A stretch of DNA of 64,000 bases. Origin: an uncultured Collinsella sp. (GTDB lineage Bacteria; Actinomycetota; Coriobacteriia; Coriobacteriales; Coriobacteriaceae). Below are positions 7,638 through 15,973 of the stretch, piece after piece. Under the pieces are notes generated by a model. That model worked only from the letters and a program-made list of their open reading frames with translations. It had not been told where the DNA came from and searched no databases. Each line of letters begins with the position of its first letter. Position 1 is the first letter of the stretch. The translations under genes and the position numbers were made by a program. The stretch spans positions 1 through 64,000 of the forward strand of contig CABQAK010000002.1 in NCBI GenBank assembly GCA_902462065.1, in the 5' to 3' direction.

Positions 7638-8870
7638 CTAGACTCCGTATTTCGTCTCTATGTCCCTTGAGAATGAATCGTAGTCTTCATAGAGCCCCTT
7701 TCTGCTTTCATCCTCGGCGTGGTTTACACGTTCAAGGAGCTTATCCTTTGGAGCCTCTTTTGTTATTGCGGCCTCGCTATCGGGTATTGTGGATTGCAAG
7801 AATAGTTCTAGAGCATGGACGTCTTTGAGTATGTAGCCCGTCGAACGACCCGCTCCTGTTTTTTCGATTGCGCTGCAACTAACAAGCTGACCGAGGGTTC
7901 GTTTAACGGTAACCTCGCTGATATCGGGGCAGTTGGATCGGATGTCGGATTTCTTAATGACGCCGGGTCTCTGTTGAAATAGAACGGCGATGCGCGCTTG
8001 CTTCGACATGGGACGAGTGCTTGATTCAATTAAGGTACGCTGCTCGAGCTGTCGGTAGGCGGCCAGGGTTGTTCCGAGCATGAAACGGATAAAGGGTGCT
8101 TCGGTGTTTTGATTTTCATTCCATCCAATGGAGCTTGCAGCGAGGGCGTTGTAGTAGAGCGCCTTGTTGTCTTCAATAAGTCGTTCGATGCTGATGTAAC
8201 GCGCAACGTCGTATCCAGTCTTTTCGAGTAGCAGCGTTGTAAGGAGCCGGCTCATCCTGCCATTGCCATCGTTGAAGGGATGAATGCTGACAAAATCGAA
8301 GATGAAGCGGAATGATATAAGGAGGGGGTCGCAAACTTGACGAGATAAGGCGTCGTTGAGGGACCGACAGGCTTCTTCGATAAGTCCGGGGGTTGCTAGG
8401 GCCGAAGGCGGCCTAAAGCGCACAAATCGATTGCCTTGATCGTCAATGGAGACGATTTCGTTATCGCCATCTTTCCAATGGCCTCCATACGAGATTGCCG
8501 TGTGCGCCATGAGGTCACGATGCAACTGCAGAATGACCGATGGCGTTACGGGAATGGAATCGTGTTGCTCGTGAATAAGCGACAGCACATCTCGGTATCC
8601 AGCGATTTCTTCCTCTGCGCGGGAGCTTGGCTTGGCGGAATACGCCATGATCGCTTTGAGTCTTTTTTGGGTGGTAACAATTCCTTCAAGTCCGTTGGAG
8701 GATCGGGTGCTTTGGATCTTAGCCTCCTCCATTAGGGACGATAGAAGCTCGGGTTTGACTTGACTCAGAGCAAGCTGACGGCCTTTATGCTCGCGTATCG
8801 AGAGGAGGAGGTTGGTGATTGGAGTTGCTTCGAGTTCCGCTGGGACTGTGGTGTAATCGAACTGGCGCAT
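7638..8870 (-). CDS. Fic-domain protein with C-terminal winged helix
   Basis: A 410-residue protein. The Fic core motif HPFNDGNGR is intact at residues 197-205; the His is catalytic for AMP or other NMP transfer onto a target hydroxyl. An N-terminal inhibitory motif of the (S/T)xxxE(G/N) type is present at residues 58-63 (SNGLEG), so this is a class II self-inhibited Fic. After the Fic domain a winged-helix segment (about 290-350; KKSDIRSNCPDISEVTVKR) suggests DNA binding. It stands alone between a pseudogene and lacG. A 71-bp inverted-repeat structure lies directly upstream of the start codon, making autoregulation likely. Target unknown. Confidence 0.9.
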   Translation of the reverse strand: MRQFDYTTVPAELEATPITNLLLSIREHKGRQLALSQVKPELLSSLMEEAKIQSTRSSNGLEGIVTTQKRLKAIMAYSAKPSSRAEEEIAGYRDVLSLIHEQHDSIPVTPSVILQLHRDLMAHTAISYGGHWKDGDNEIVSIDDQGNRFVRFRPPSALATPGLIEEACRSLNDALSRQVCDPLLISFRFIFDFVSIHPFNDGNGRMSRLLTTLLLEKTGYDVARYISIERLIEDNKALYYNALAASSIGWNENQNTEAPFIRFMLGTTLAAYRQLEQRTLIESSTRPMSKQARIAVLFQQRPGVIKKSDIRSNCPDISEVTVKRTLGQLVSCSAIEKTGAGRSTGYILKDVHALELFLQSTIPDSEAAITKEAPKDKLLERVNHAEDESRKGLYEDYDSFSRDIETKYGV

Positions 8871-8880
8871 GCGGCTCCTT

Positions 8881-8951
8881 TCGGTATCACGAACATACTT
8901 TCGATATCATAATATCATTAAATGATACCGAAAGTATGTTCGTGATACCGA
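8881..8951. promoter_or_regulatory. Nested inverted-repeat operator upstream of fic
   Basis: Positions 8881-8903 and 8929-8951 are perfect 23-bp reverse complements. Inside, TCGATATCAT and AATGATACCGA provide another imperfect pair, so four TCGRTATCA half-sites are arranged symmetrically around an AT-rich centre. The structure begins 11 bases upstream of the fic ATG and probably overlaps the promoter. Confidence 0.65.
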
Positions 8952-9008
8952 AAACTAGAAACTATGCTTCATAACTGCTTGGAAAGTTTGGATTTGACTA
9001 TCTTATTG

Positions 9009-9143
9009 TCTCGATCTGTAACAGTTAGACGGTCGAAAGTGGGCTACGTGTTACAGATCTAGATATTTCTGCTCGGGCGTTCTGTTTGTCTCGATCTGTA
9101 ACATTTAAGACCGAAAATCCCTGCTAGATGTTGCAAATCGAGA
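9009..9143. repeat. Two-unit REPIN-like hairpin array
   Basis: Units of exactly 55 bp lie at 9009-9063 and 9089-9143 with a 25-bp spacer. The second has drifted in its right arm (TGTTGCAAATCGAGA). It lies between the fic promoter and the lacG terminator. The rest of 8871-9238 holds only the fic operator and that terminator. Confidence 0.85.
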
Positions 9144-9178
9144 CGAACGGCCCGCTCAGGGCCGAGCCAAAACAAAAA

Positions 9179-9216
9179 GGCCGCATGCGAACCCGTGGAG
9201 GGATTCGCATGCGGCC
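9179..9216 (-). terminator. Rho-independent terminator of lacG (module 1)
   Basis: A perfect 13-bp stem (9179-9191 with 9204-9216) is followed on the minus strand by CTTTTTGTTTT. It lies just downstream of the GH1 stop. Confidence 0.9.
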
Positions 9217-9238
9217 GACAGGGGGTATGCGGCAAAAG

Positions 9239-10660
9239 TTAGGCCATGAGCAGGCCGGTCTCCGCGACGTTCTTGTACCAGTACGCGCTCGCCTTGGGAT
9301 AGCGCTTCTGGGTCTCAAAGTCGATGTAGAACAGGCCGTAACGCTTGTTATAGCCGTTGGTCCAGGAGAACTGATCCTGCAGCGACCACACAAAGTAACC
9401 GTCGACGTTCACGCCGCCGTCGATTGCCTTGAGGATCCACGCGAGATGCTGACGCATGTAGTCGATGCGAGGGGCGTCGTCGATAAAGCCGTCCTCAAAG
9501 TCGTCCTTATAGCCCATGCCGTTCTCGGTGATGTAGATCTTCTTGTAGTTGGGGTAATCGTTCTTAATGCGGAGCAGCAGGTCGTAGAGGCCCTCGGGAT
9601 AGATAATCCAGTCCCAATCGGTGGTGGGTACGCCTTCGCGCACGCATGACTCGCCCACGCCCTTGAGGAACCAGCGCGAGGAGCCCTTGTCGCCGGTGCC
9701 ATTGTGGTTGATGTCGTTTTCGCCCTCGGCGGCACGCAGGAACTGGCACTTGTAGGTGTTGACGCCCAGGCAATCGTTGTAGGGGAGCGCGGCGGTCAGC
9801 GCGGCGATGTCCTCGTCGCGGACGTCGAGCTCGCCGCCGGCGATATGGGCCAGCTTGGTCGCAGCCTCCATGGTGTCGGCTGCATAGTGGCCGCGGAAGG
9901 TGGCGTCGAGTACCCAGCGGTTGTTGATGACGTCGGCCATGCGAGCTGCCTCGCAGTCGGCGGCGTTGTTGGGATCGAGGGGATACTTGGGCTCCAGGTT
10001 CTGGACAATGCCGATCTCGCCCTCAAAGCCGCCCTCATGGAAGGCGACGACAGCCTTGGCGTGGGCCACCATCATGTTGTGCATGAGCTGAAAAGCCTTG
10101 TCCAGGCGATACTTCTCGCCGTGCGGCCAGTTGCCGACGATAAAGCTGCCCTCGGCGGTCGCGGGAATCTCGTTAAAGGTAAACCAGTGCTTGACCTCGG
10201 TGAACTCGGCAAAGCAGAACTTGGCGTACTCGACAAAGGCGTCGATCGTCGTGCGCGTCAGGAAGCCCTCGCCGCCGTTCTGGTAAAAGGCCTCGGGCGT
10301 ATCAAAGTGATCGAGCGTGACATAGGGGATAACGCCGGCTTTATTGCAGGTGGCGAAAAGCTCGTGATAGAAGGCGACGCCCTCGGGGTTAATCTCGCCG
10401 GTGCCACTGGGGAAGATACGGCTCCAAGCGATGGAGACGCGAATACCGTTGATGCCGAAGCGCTGGCACAGGTCGATATCGACCGGGTACTTGTTGTAGA
10501 AGTCGCTTGCGGGATCGGGGGAGAAGCGACCCTGGGCTGCCAGGAAATCGTCCCAGGGCACTTTGCCCTTGCCGTGCGTACGGGTCTCGCCCTCAACCTG
10601 GTAAGCAGCGGTGGCGCCGCCAAACACAAAGCCGTCGGGGAACTGCATGGGGTTGGTCAT
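9239..10660 (-). CDS. lacG: GH1 6-phospho-beta-galactosidase (module 1)
   Basis: Hydrolyses PTS-imported 6-phospho-beta-galactosides, such as lactose-6-phosphate, in the cytosol. At 473 residues it closely resembles streptococcal/lactococcal LacG. It has the GH1 acid/base Glu164 (TFNEI, Ile as in LacG instead of the usual Pro) and nucleophile Glu379 (ITENG). The phosphate-binding loop FSWTNGYNKRYG (432-443) keeps the Ser, Trp, Lys and Tyr that contact the 6-phosphate in LacG. It is co-directional with the EIICB gene 75 bases upstream, across a hairpin at 10695. The start has AAGGA seven bases upstream. Galactoside against glucoside preference is inferred from similarity only. Confidence 0.9.
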   Translation of the reverse strand: MTNPMQFPDGFVFGGATAAYQVEGETRTHGKGKVPWDDFLAAQGRFSPDPASDFYNKYPVDIDLCQRFGINGIRVSIAWSRIFPSGTGEINPEGVAFYHELFATCNKAGVIPYVTLDHFDTPEAFYQNGGEGFLTRTTIDAFVEYAKFCFAEFTEVKHWFTFNEIPATAEGSFIVGNWPHGEKYRLDKAFQLMHNMMVAHAKAVVAFHEGGFEGEIGIVQNLEPKYPLDPNNAADCEAARMADVINNRWVLDATFRGHYAADTMEAATKLAHIAGGELDVRDEDIAALTAALPYNDCLGVNTYKCQFLRAAEGENDINHNGTGDKGSSRWFLKGVGESCVREGVPTTDWDWIIYPEGLYDLLLRIKNDYPNYKKIYITENGMGYKDDFEDGFIDDAPRIDYMRQHLAWILKAIDGGVNVDGYFVWSLQDQFSWTNGYNKRYGLFYIDFETQKRYPKASAYWYKNVAETGLLMA

Positions 10661-10694
10661 GAGTCATCCTTTCTGTGGGATTCGAATAGGGAGA

Positions 10695-10721
10695 GGTGCC
10701 CGAACTGGGGATCCGGGCACC
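10695..10721 (-). promoter_or_regulatory. Intercistronic hairpin between EIICB-2 and lacG
   Basis: GGTGCCCG pairs with CGGGCACC across an 11-base loop in the 75-base gap of the operon. There is no clear T-run, so it may be an mRNA-processing or stability element or a weak attenuator. Module 3 has a hairpin at the same place. Confidence 0.5.
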
Positions 10722-10735
10722 AACAGAGGGAGGAA

Positions 10736-12493
10736 CTAGTCGAGGTTCTCGCGGAGCCACTTGATGGCGCCAGCGGGGTCGCGAGTAAGGTCGATATATT
10801 CCTTACCGCGGGGAGCGAGCAGCTTAATGCCCAGACGATCGGTGTCGGCCTTCATGTCGTTGTAGTAGCTACGAACCTGCGGGGCGAGCACGATGACGTC
10901 GTACTGATCCATGATGGCAGTGTGCTGACCATAGGCGCCTGCGGAGGAAGCGATGTTCTCTCCGGTCTGTGCGGCACCTTCCTTGATGGCGTTGGCGAGC
11001 ATGGCAGAGGTGCCGGCGCCGGCGCACAGGACGAGGACCTTCAGGCCATCGACATCCTTCTTGGCGGATGCATCGGCAGCGGGCTCGGGCTGATCGGCGA
11101 CAGGCTTGCTGCCGGCGGCAGCGGTGGTCTGCTCGACAGCGGGCGCAGAGGTGCTGGCGGCGATGGTGGCAGCACCATCGGACTCGAGACCCAGCTCGGC
11201 GGCGCGCTCGGCCTCCTGGTCGCAGAGCAGCTTATCGTATGCCTTCAAGAACGGCAGGTAGATGATGGCGTCCAGCAAGATGATGATCGCGACAAACACC
11301 AGGGCGATAAGCTGGAAGTTCGTGGTGATGAAGATGCCGATGGGGGCAGGGGTAGCCCAAGGCACCACGAAGGAGAAGCCGTTCATGCCCACGTTATCGA
11401 TAAAGAACTTGGCAACACTCACGTTGACGCAGCCGGCGGCAACAAAGGGGATGAGCATGTAGGGGTTAAGGATCATCGGCGCGCCAAAGAGCAGCGGCTC
11501 GTTGACGGCGAAGGCAACAGGAACAATCGAGGCCTTACCGACGGCTTTGAGCTGCTTGGACTTCATAAAGAGAATCAGCAGGAGCGGCACGATGAAGGTG
11601 GCGCCGGTGCCGCCGAACTCACCCACGAGCGACATGTTAAAGGTGAGGGAGTGGGCGGGGTGGCCACCGGCCAGCAGAACCTGCAGGTTCTCGGCCTGGT
11701 TGGCAAGACGGATGGGGTCGATGCCCGGCTGGACAATCGAAGGGCCGTGGACGCCGATGAACCAGAAGAACGCGGTGGCTGCCTGGATAAGGATAAGGCC
11801 AGGATAGGTTTCTGCAGCGGTAAAGAGCGGAGAGAGCAGTTTGATAAGCAGCTCGGAGAACGGAACGCCCATGAGGTTGCGCACGGCGACATCGATGATG
11901 CCGCAGATGATGACGGCGCCGCCAAAGGGGATAATGTCGCGGAAGTTCTGAGCGATGGCGCCCGGGACCTCCTTGGGCAGCTTAATGGTCAGATCGCGCG
12001 AGACGCAGAATTTGTAGACCCACACGGTGATGAACGCGGCGATATAGGCCGAGAACAGACCGCGCGTGCCCATGCTGGTGCAGTCGAAGACCGAAAGCTC
12101 GGAGCCGTTGAGCTTGGTGGTGAACTGCGTAACAGCGAGCAGCAGCATGCTGCACTGGGCGGCAACCATGGTGGAGCCGTCGTTGAGCACCTTGCCGGCG
12201 GGCATGCGACGGTTCATGGAAGCCGTGAAGTTCTTGGCGGTGGTGCCGGCAACCATGATGCCCATGACGCCCATGGTGAAGTTGTACAGCTTGTTGCACC
12301 AGTCGATGAGCGGCTGGGGCAGCGTGATGCCGACTACGCCGGGAAGGGTGGCAATGAGCAGAAAGATCGAAGAGGTGAGGACGATGGGCATGCACCCAAG
12401 GAATCCGTCCTTAATAGCCTGGAGGTAGATGTTCCTCGAGATCTTCTCAAAGAACGGCTGATGCTTTTCGAGCATCTTTACGATGGCGTCCAT
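10736..12493 (-). CDS. lacE: PTS lactose-family EIICB permease (copy 2, module 1)
   Basis: The 585-residue permease has an EIIC domain with IKDGFLGCMPIVLTSS near the N terminus, GVHGPSIVQPG, FAVNEPLLFGAP and LNPYMLIPF, an Ala/Pro-rich linker of about 60 residues, and a C-terminal EIIB domain with phospho-Cys at about 490 (VLVLCAGAGTSAML). It is first in the operon with the GH1 gene and diverges from LacI-A at 12769. The promoter region holds a perfect TGACAAC-type LacI operator. The linked LacG-like enzyme suggests lactose or a related beta-galactoside. An EIIA is needed in trans (lacF at 23915). Confidence 0.9.
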   Translation of the reverse strand: MDAIVKMLEKHQPFFEKISRNIYLQAIKDGFLGCMPIVLTSSIFLLIATLPGVVGITLPQPLIDWCNKLYNFTMGVMGIMVAGTTAKNFTASMNRRMPAGKVLNDGSTMVAAQCSMLLLAVTQFTTKLNGSELSVFDCTSMGTRGLFSAYIAAFITVWVYKFCVSRDLTIKLPKEVPGAIAQNFRDIIPFGGAVIICGIIDVAVRNLMGVPFSELLIKLLSPLFTAAETYPGLILIQAATAFFWFIGVHGPSIVQPGIDPIRLANQAENLQVLLAGGHPAHSLTFNMSLVGEFGGTGATFIVPLLLILFMKSKQLKAVGKASIVPVAFAVNEPLLFGAPMILNPYMLIPFVAAGCVNVSVAKFFIDNVGMNGFSFVVPWATPAPIGIFITTNFQLIALVFVAIIILLDAIIYLPFLKAYDKLLCDQEAERAAELGLESDGAATIAASTSAPAVEQTTAAAGSKPVADQPEPAADASAKKDVDGLKVLVLCAGAGTSAMLANAIKEGAAQTGENIASSAGAYGQHTAIMDQYDVIVLAPQVRSYYNDMKADTDRLGIKLLAPRGKEYIDLTRDPAGAIKWLRENLD

Positions 12494-12594
12494 AAAGCTC
12501 CTTTGCTACTTGATGCGCGATGCATGTGGATGGAACTGGTCGTCGATGGATGGTCAGGACTGCCCGGAAACCTTCCTGCGTAAGGAAGGCATTG

Positions 12595-12645
12595 CGAAAT
12601 GACAACGTTGTCATTTCGTTAATGACAACGTAAGACATTTTTGGA
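12595..12645. promoter_or_regulatory. LacI-A operator pair
   Basis: A perfect 24-bp palindrome with core AATGACAACGTTGTCATT is at 12595-12618, and a degenerate second copy (AATGACAACGTAAGACATT) at about 12620-12639. They lie between the divergent EIICB-2 and LacI-A genes. The alternating form and central CG step are typical of LacI-family sites. A TGAACGGT-like motif (GGTAAACGGT) lies at 12686-12695. Confidence 0.7.
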
Positions 12646-12768
12646 AGAGCAACAAGGATATACGGGTGAGTGGTCGATATTGTCCGGTAAACGGTTGATT
12701 TATCAGTCAGGCAGGTAGTATATGCTAGAACACAAAAAACAAGCGATGTAAAACCGACTGGAGAAGCA

Positions 12769-13779
12769 GTGGCAACGATGGGCAAGAAAAATGTCTCAAT
12801 GAATGATGTGGCGATTGCCGCTGGTGTTTCTCTCAAGACGGTTTCGCGCGTGATTAACGAGCCCGATAGCGTGCGAGAGTCGACACGCGATAAGGTTCAT
12901 TCGGCCATGGAGGCGCTCGGGTTTCGAGCCAACTTTGCCGCGCGTTCGCTCAAGTTGGGCCGTTACGGGTGCATCGGCGTCGTGCTGTTCCACTTGTCGG
13001 GCGGTGCCGTGGACATGATCGACGGTATCGCCGATGCCGCCGAAGAGCGAGGCTTTGCTCTTACGATGATCAAAAAGCGGGCGGGGGAGAAGATGACCCT
13101 TGCCGAAGCGGCGCGTAGAATGTCGCAGCTCCCCGTCGACGGCATGATTTTCAACCTGCGCCAGATGGTCGATGACTTTGATACCTTTGAGGCGCCGAAA
13201 GACCTCAAGACGGTGATTATCACACCGATGGAACATCCTACCTGCTCTACCGTCAGTGACGACCAAGAGGGCGGCGCGCGCATGGCGTGCGAGTACTTCT
13301 TGAACCACGGGCACAAGAACGTGTACTTCGTCTCTGGTAAGAAAGAGTCACTGTCGAGCCAGTGCCGTATGAAAGGTTGGCGAGCGGCACTCGAGGCACG
13401 TGGCATTGAGCCGCCCGAGCCTCTGCAAGGCGATTGGAATGCGGATAGTGGCTATGCCGCGGGCCTTGCGCTTGCCGATAAGCCCGATTGCACGGCGGTC
13501 CTCGCTGCTAACGACTGCATGGCAAACGGCGTGATGATGGCTCTACGTGACAAAGGGCTCAATGTGCCCGACGACGTGTCCGTGATCGGCTTCGACGATG
13601 AGCTCTACAAGACGATTCCCAACTCGATTCTGACGTCGGTGAAGTTTCGCCACCGCGAACTGGGCATCCGTGCGCTCAACGAGGTCGTCGCGGGTCTGGA
13701 AGCTCCGAGCTCCAGAAGCCGTACGCTCGTCTCGGGCGTGTTGGTCGAGCGTTCCAGCGTAAAGGACTTGCGGGCGTAG
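12769..13779 (+). CDS. LacI-family regulator A (module 1)
   Basis: A 336-residue LacI/GalR protein. The N-terminal helix-turn-helix and hinge helix (VSMNDVAIAAGVSLKTVSRV, then NFAARSLKLG) are followed by a periplasmic-binding-protein-like effector domain with DGMIFNL, GDWNADSGYAAG, AANDCMANG and VSVIGFDD motifs. I prefer the GTG at 12769, with GGAG five bases upstream, over the ATG at 12778. It diverges from the EIICB-lacG operon, so it probably represses it. The inducer would be the imported sugar phosphate or the free sugar; this is inference. Confidence 0.9.
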   Translation: MATMGKKNVSMNDVAIAAGVSLKTVSRVINEPDSVRESTRDKVHSAMEALGFRANFAARSLKLGRYGCIGVVLFHLSGGAVDMIDGIADAAEERGFALTMIKKRAGEKMTLAEAARRMSQLPVDGMIFNLRQMVDDFDTFEAPKDLKTVIITPMEHPTCSTVSDDQEGGARMACEYFLNHGHKNVYFVSGKKESLSSQCRMKGWRAALEARGIEPPEPLQGDWNADSGYAAGLALADKPDCTAVLAANDCMANGVMMALRDKGLNVPDDVSVIGFDDELYKTIPNSILTSVKFRHRELGIRALNEVVAGLEAPSSRSRTLVSGVLVERSSVKDLRA

Positions 13780-13802
13780 ACGTGCTCGGCCTATTCCGTT
13801 TG

Positions 13803-13936
13803 TCTCGATCTGTAACAACTAGACGGTCAAAAGCGGTCTACATGTTACAGATTGAGATTTTTGGCTTGGCCTGTGCGTTCACCTCGATCTGTAACAGCTA
13901 GGATCCAAAAACTCGGCTAGATGTTACAGATTGAGA
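13803..13936. repeat. Two-unit REPIN-like hairpin array
   Basis: 55-bp units lie at 13803-13857 and 13882-13936 with a 24-bp spacer. The 20 bases before the first unit (GCTCGGCCTATTCCGTTTG) repeat the spacer at 3082-3100, showing that the repeating unit is spacer plus hairpin. It sits between the convergent LacI-A and EIICB-3 genes. Confidence 0.85.
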
Positions 13937-13964
13937 TGAACAGGAGGGCGGGTGCGGTCTAAAC

Positions 13965-14004
13965 AAAATGGCCCGCGCATCACGCATCGATGCATGGGCC
14001 ATTT
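13965..14004. terminator. Bidirectional terminator between LacI-A and EIICB-3
   Basis: AAAATGGCCC pairs with GGGCCATTTT around a GC/AT-mixed internal stem. The flanking A and T tracts allow termination in both directions. Confidence 0.75.
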
Positions 14005-14036
14005 TTTGTCTGCGAGCGGCAGGTGGCGTCAGCGTC

Positions 14037-15797
14037 TTATGCCTTGAGGTTTTCCTCGATCCAGGCGACGGCACCCTTGGGATCCTTAGTGAGGTCGATG
14101 TACTGTTTGCCCTTGGGCGACAGCAGCGTGATGCCCAGGCGGTCGGTGTCGGCCTTCATCTCGTTGTAATAGGTGCGAACCTGCGGAGCCAGGACGATGA
14201 CGTTGTACTGGTCCATGATGGCGTAGTGGCTGCCGTAGGCACCGGCGTTGGCGGTAATGTCGATGCCCAGCTCGTCGGCGCCTTCCTTAAGCGCGTTGGC
14301 GAGCAGTGCAGAGGTGCCGGCGCCAGCGCACAGAACCAGAACCCTCAGATCCTTGCCCTTAAGGGCGGACGGAGCTGCGGAGGCCTCGGTGGCAGAAGCG
14401 GTCTCGACAACAGGAGCCTCAACGGCGGGGGCGGCAGCGGTCTTGACGGCCTTGGTCTCCTCGGCCTCTTCTTCGGCCAGGGTCTCGGCCTCCTGCTTGC
14501 ACAGGACGTTGTCGTAGGCCTTGCAGAACGGGTAGTAGATCAAGAAGTCAACGACCAGCAGGACGACAACCAGGACCAGAGAGATCGGCTGGAAGTTGGT
14601 GTCGATGAAGGTGCCGATCGGTCCGGGGAGTGCCCACGGCATGGCATAGATAAAGCCGTTCATGCCCAAAAAGTCGATGAAGAACTTACCAATGAGGACG
14701 TTGGCCACGGGGGCAAACAGGAACGGGATCAGGAAGTACGGGTTGAGGATGATGGGCGCGGCGAACAGCAGCGGCTCGTTGACGGCGAACATCACGGGTA
14801 CGACAGAGGCTTTGCCGACGGCCTTGAGCTGCTTGGAGCGCATAAAGAGCAGGAAGATGATCGGGACAATGAACGTGGCGCCGGTGCCGCCGAGTTCGCC
14901 GATGTAGTTACCGAAGTTCTCGGTCAGGGCGAGGGCGGGGTGACCGCCGGCCTGCAGCGTGGCGAGGTTGGTAGTGATGTTGCCAAACAGCGCGGCGTTG
15001 AGGGCAGGCTTAACGACCGAGGGGCCGTGGATGCCCATGAACCAGAACAGAGGGATCATGAACCAGATGAGGGCGAGGCCGGCGTAGGAATCGGCAGCGG
15101 CGAACAGCGGGCTCACCAGCGTGGAGATGACGTTGGCAAACGGGACGGCCAAGCAGGTGCGGCAGATAACGTCGATGACGGCGACAAACAGGATGGAGAA
15201 GCTGAAGGCGAAGATGTCGCGGAAGTTCTGGGCGATGGCGCCGGGGACTTCTTTGGGCAGCTTGATGGTGATGTCTCGCTTAATGCAGAAGGCATAGATG
15301 TTGACCGTGGCAAATGCGGCGACAAAGGAGCTCAGCAGGCCCTTGGTGCCCATGTTGTCGGTAAAGAACACCGAGACATCGGCGCCGTCGATCTTGGCAC
15401 TCGTCTGGGTAACGGCCAAGATGAGCATAGCGCACATGGCGGCGACCATGGTGCTCGTGGCGTTGATGGCCTTGCCGGCAGGCATGCGGCGGTTCTTGGA
15501 GCCGGTCAGCGCGCTTGCGGTGGTGCCGGCGACCATGATGCCCACGACACCCATCGTGAAGTTGTAAACCTTGTTGCAGAAGTTCACGACGTCGACGTTC
15601 CACCAGTCGGGCAGCGTAAAGCCGCCGACCGTGGCGACAACGCCCGGCAGGGTCGAAATAAGCAGGAAGACAGAAGAAGACAGGATGATGGGCATTGCTG
15701 CCAAAAAGCCGTCTTTAATGGCCTGAAGGTAGATGTTCTTAGAGACCTTGTCGAAGTACGGCTGACCTTTCTCCAAGAACTTAACGATCGATTCCAT
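14037..15797 (-). CDS. PTS lactose-family EIICB permease (copy 3, module 2)
   Basis: The 586-residue permease has the same layout as copy 2: an EIIC domain with GIHGPSVVKPALN and FAVNEPLLFAAPIILNP, an acidic then Ala-rich linker (EEEAEETKAVK...), and a C-terminal EIIB domain with phospho-Cys at about 490 (VLVLCAGAGTSALL). It is the distal gene of the operon, 176 bases after the GH1 gene at 15974; in modules 1 and 3 the permease comes first. The start is preceded by AGAGGAG. The partner enzyme is the most divergent of the three GH1 proteins, so the sugar may differ from lactose, for example a beta-glucoside. Confidence 0.92.
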   Translation of the reverse strand: MESIVKFLEKGQPYFDKVSKNIYLQAIKDGFLAAMPIILSSSVFLLISTLPGVVATVGGFTLPDWWNVDVVNFCNKVYNFTMGVVGIMVAGTTASALTGSKNRRMPAGKAINATSTMVAAMCAMLILAVTQTSAKIDGADVSVFFTDNMGTKGLLSSFVAAFATVNIYAFCIKRDITIKLPKEVPGAIAQNFRDIFAFSFSILFVAVIDVICRTCLAVPFANVISTLVSPLFAAADSYAGLALIWFMIPLFWFMGIHGPSVVKPALNAALFGNITTNLATLQAGGHPALALTENFGNYIGELGGTGATFIVPIIFLLFMRSKQLKAVGKASVVPVMFAVNEPLLFAAPIILNPYFLIPFLFAPVANVLIGKFFIDFLGMNGFIYAMPWALPGPIGTFIDTNFQPISLVLVVVLLVVDFLIYYPFCKAYDNVLCKQEAETLAEEEAEETKAVKTAAAPAVEAPVVETASATEASAAPSALKGKDLRVLVLCAGAGTSALLANALKEGADELGIDITANAGAYGSHYAIMDQYNVIVLAPQVRTYYNEMKADTDRLGITLLSPKGKQYIDLTKDPKGAVAWIEENLKA

Positions 15798-15973
15798 AGT
15801 TCACGCTCCTCTTTGCATGAAATCTTAATGGCATGGACGTTGAAAACCTATATGGTCTCCCGCTTGCTAAAAGCCCGGGTGCAGGCGGGGCCGGTCCCAG
15901 GGGGAGAGAGGGGGGCGGCTGGGTTTGTATCGCATAGGGCCGCTCCCTTCTCGGGGGAAAGCGAGGCGATGCG

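Noticed and set aside
9704..12583. A 959-codon open frame on the plus strand opposite lacG and EIICB-2
   Set aside because: It is the antisense of two clear genes, has no family resemblance and is rich in Gly/Val/Asp/Glu as expected from the complement of high-GC codons. The same applies to the long frames at 13968-16037, 20752-22407, 30988-32601 and 47743-49731.
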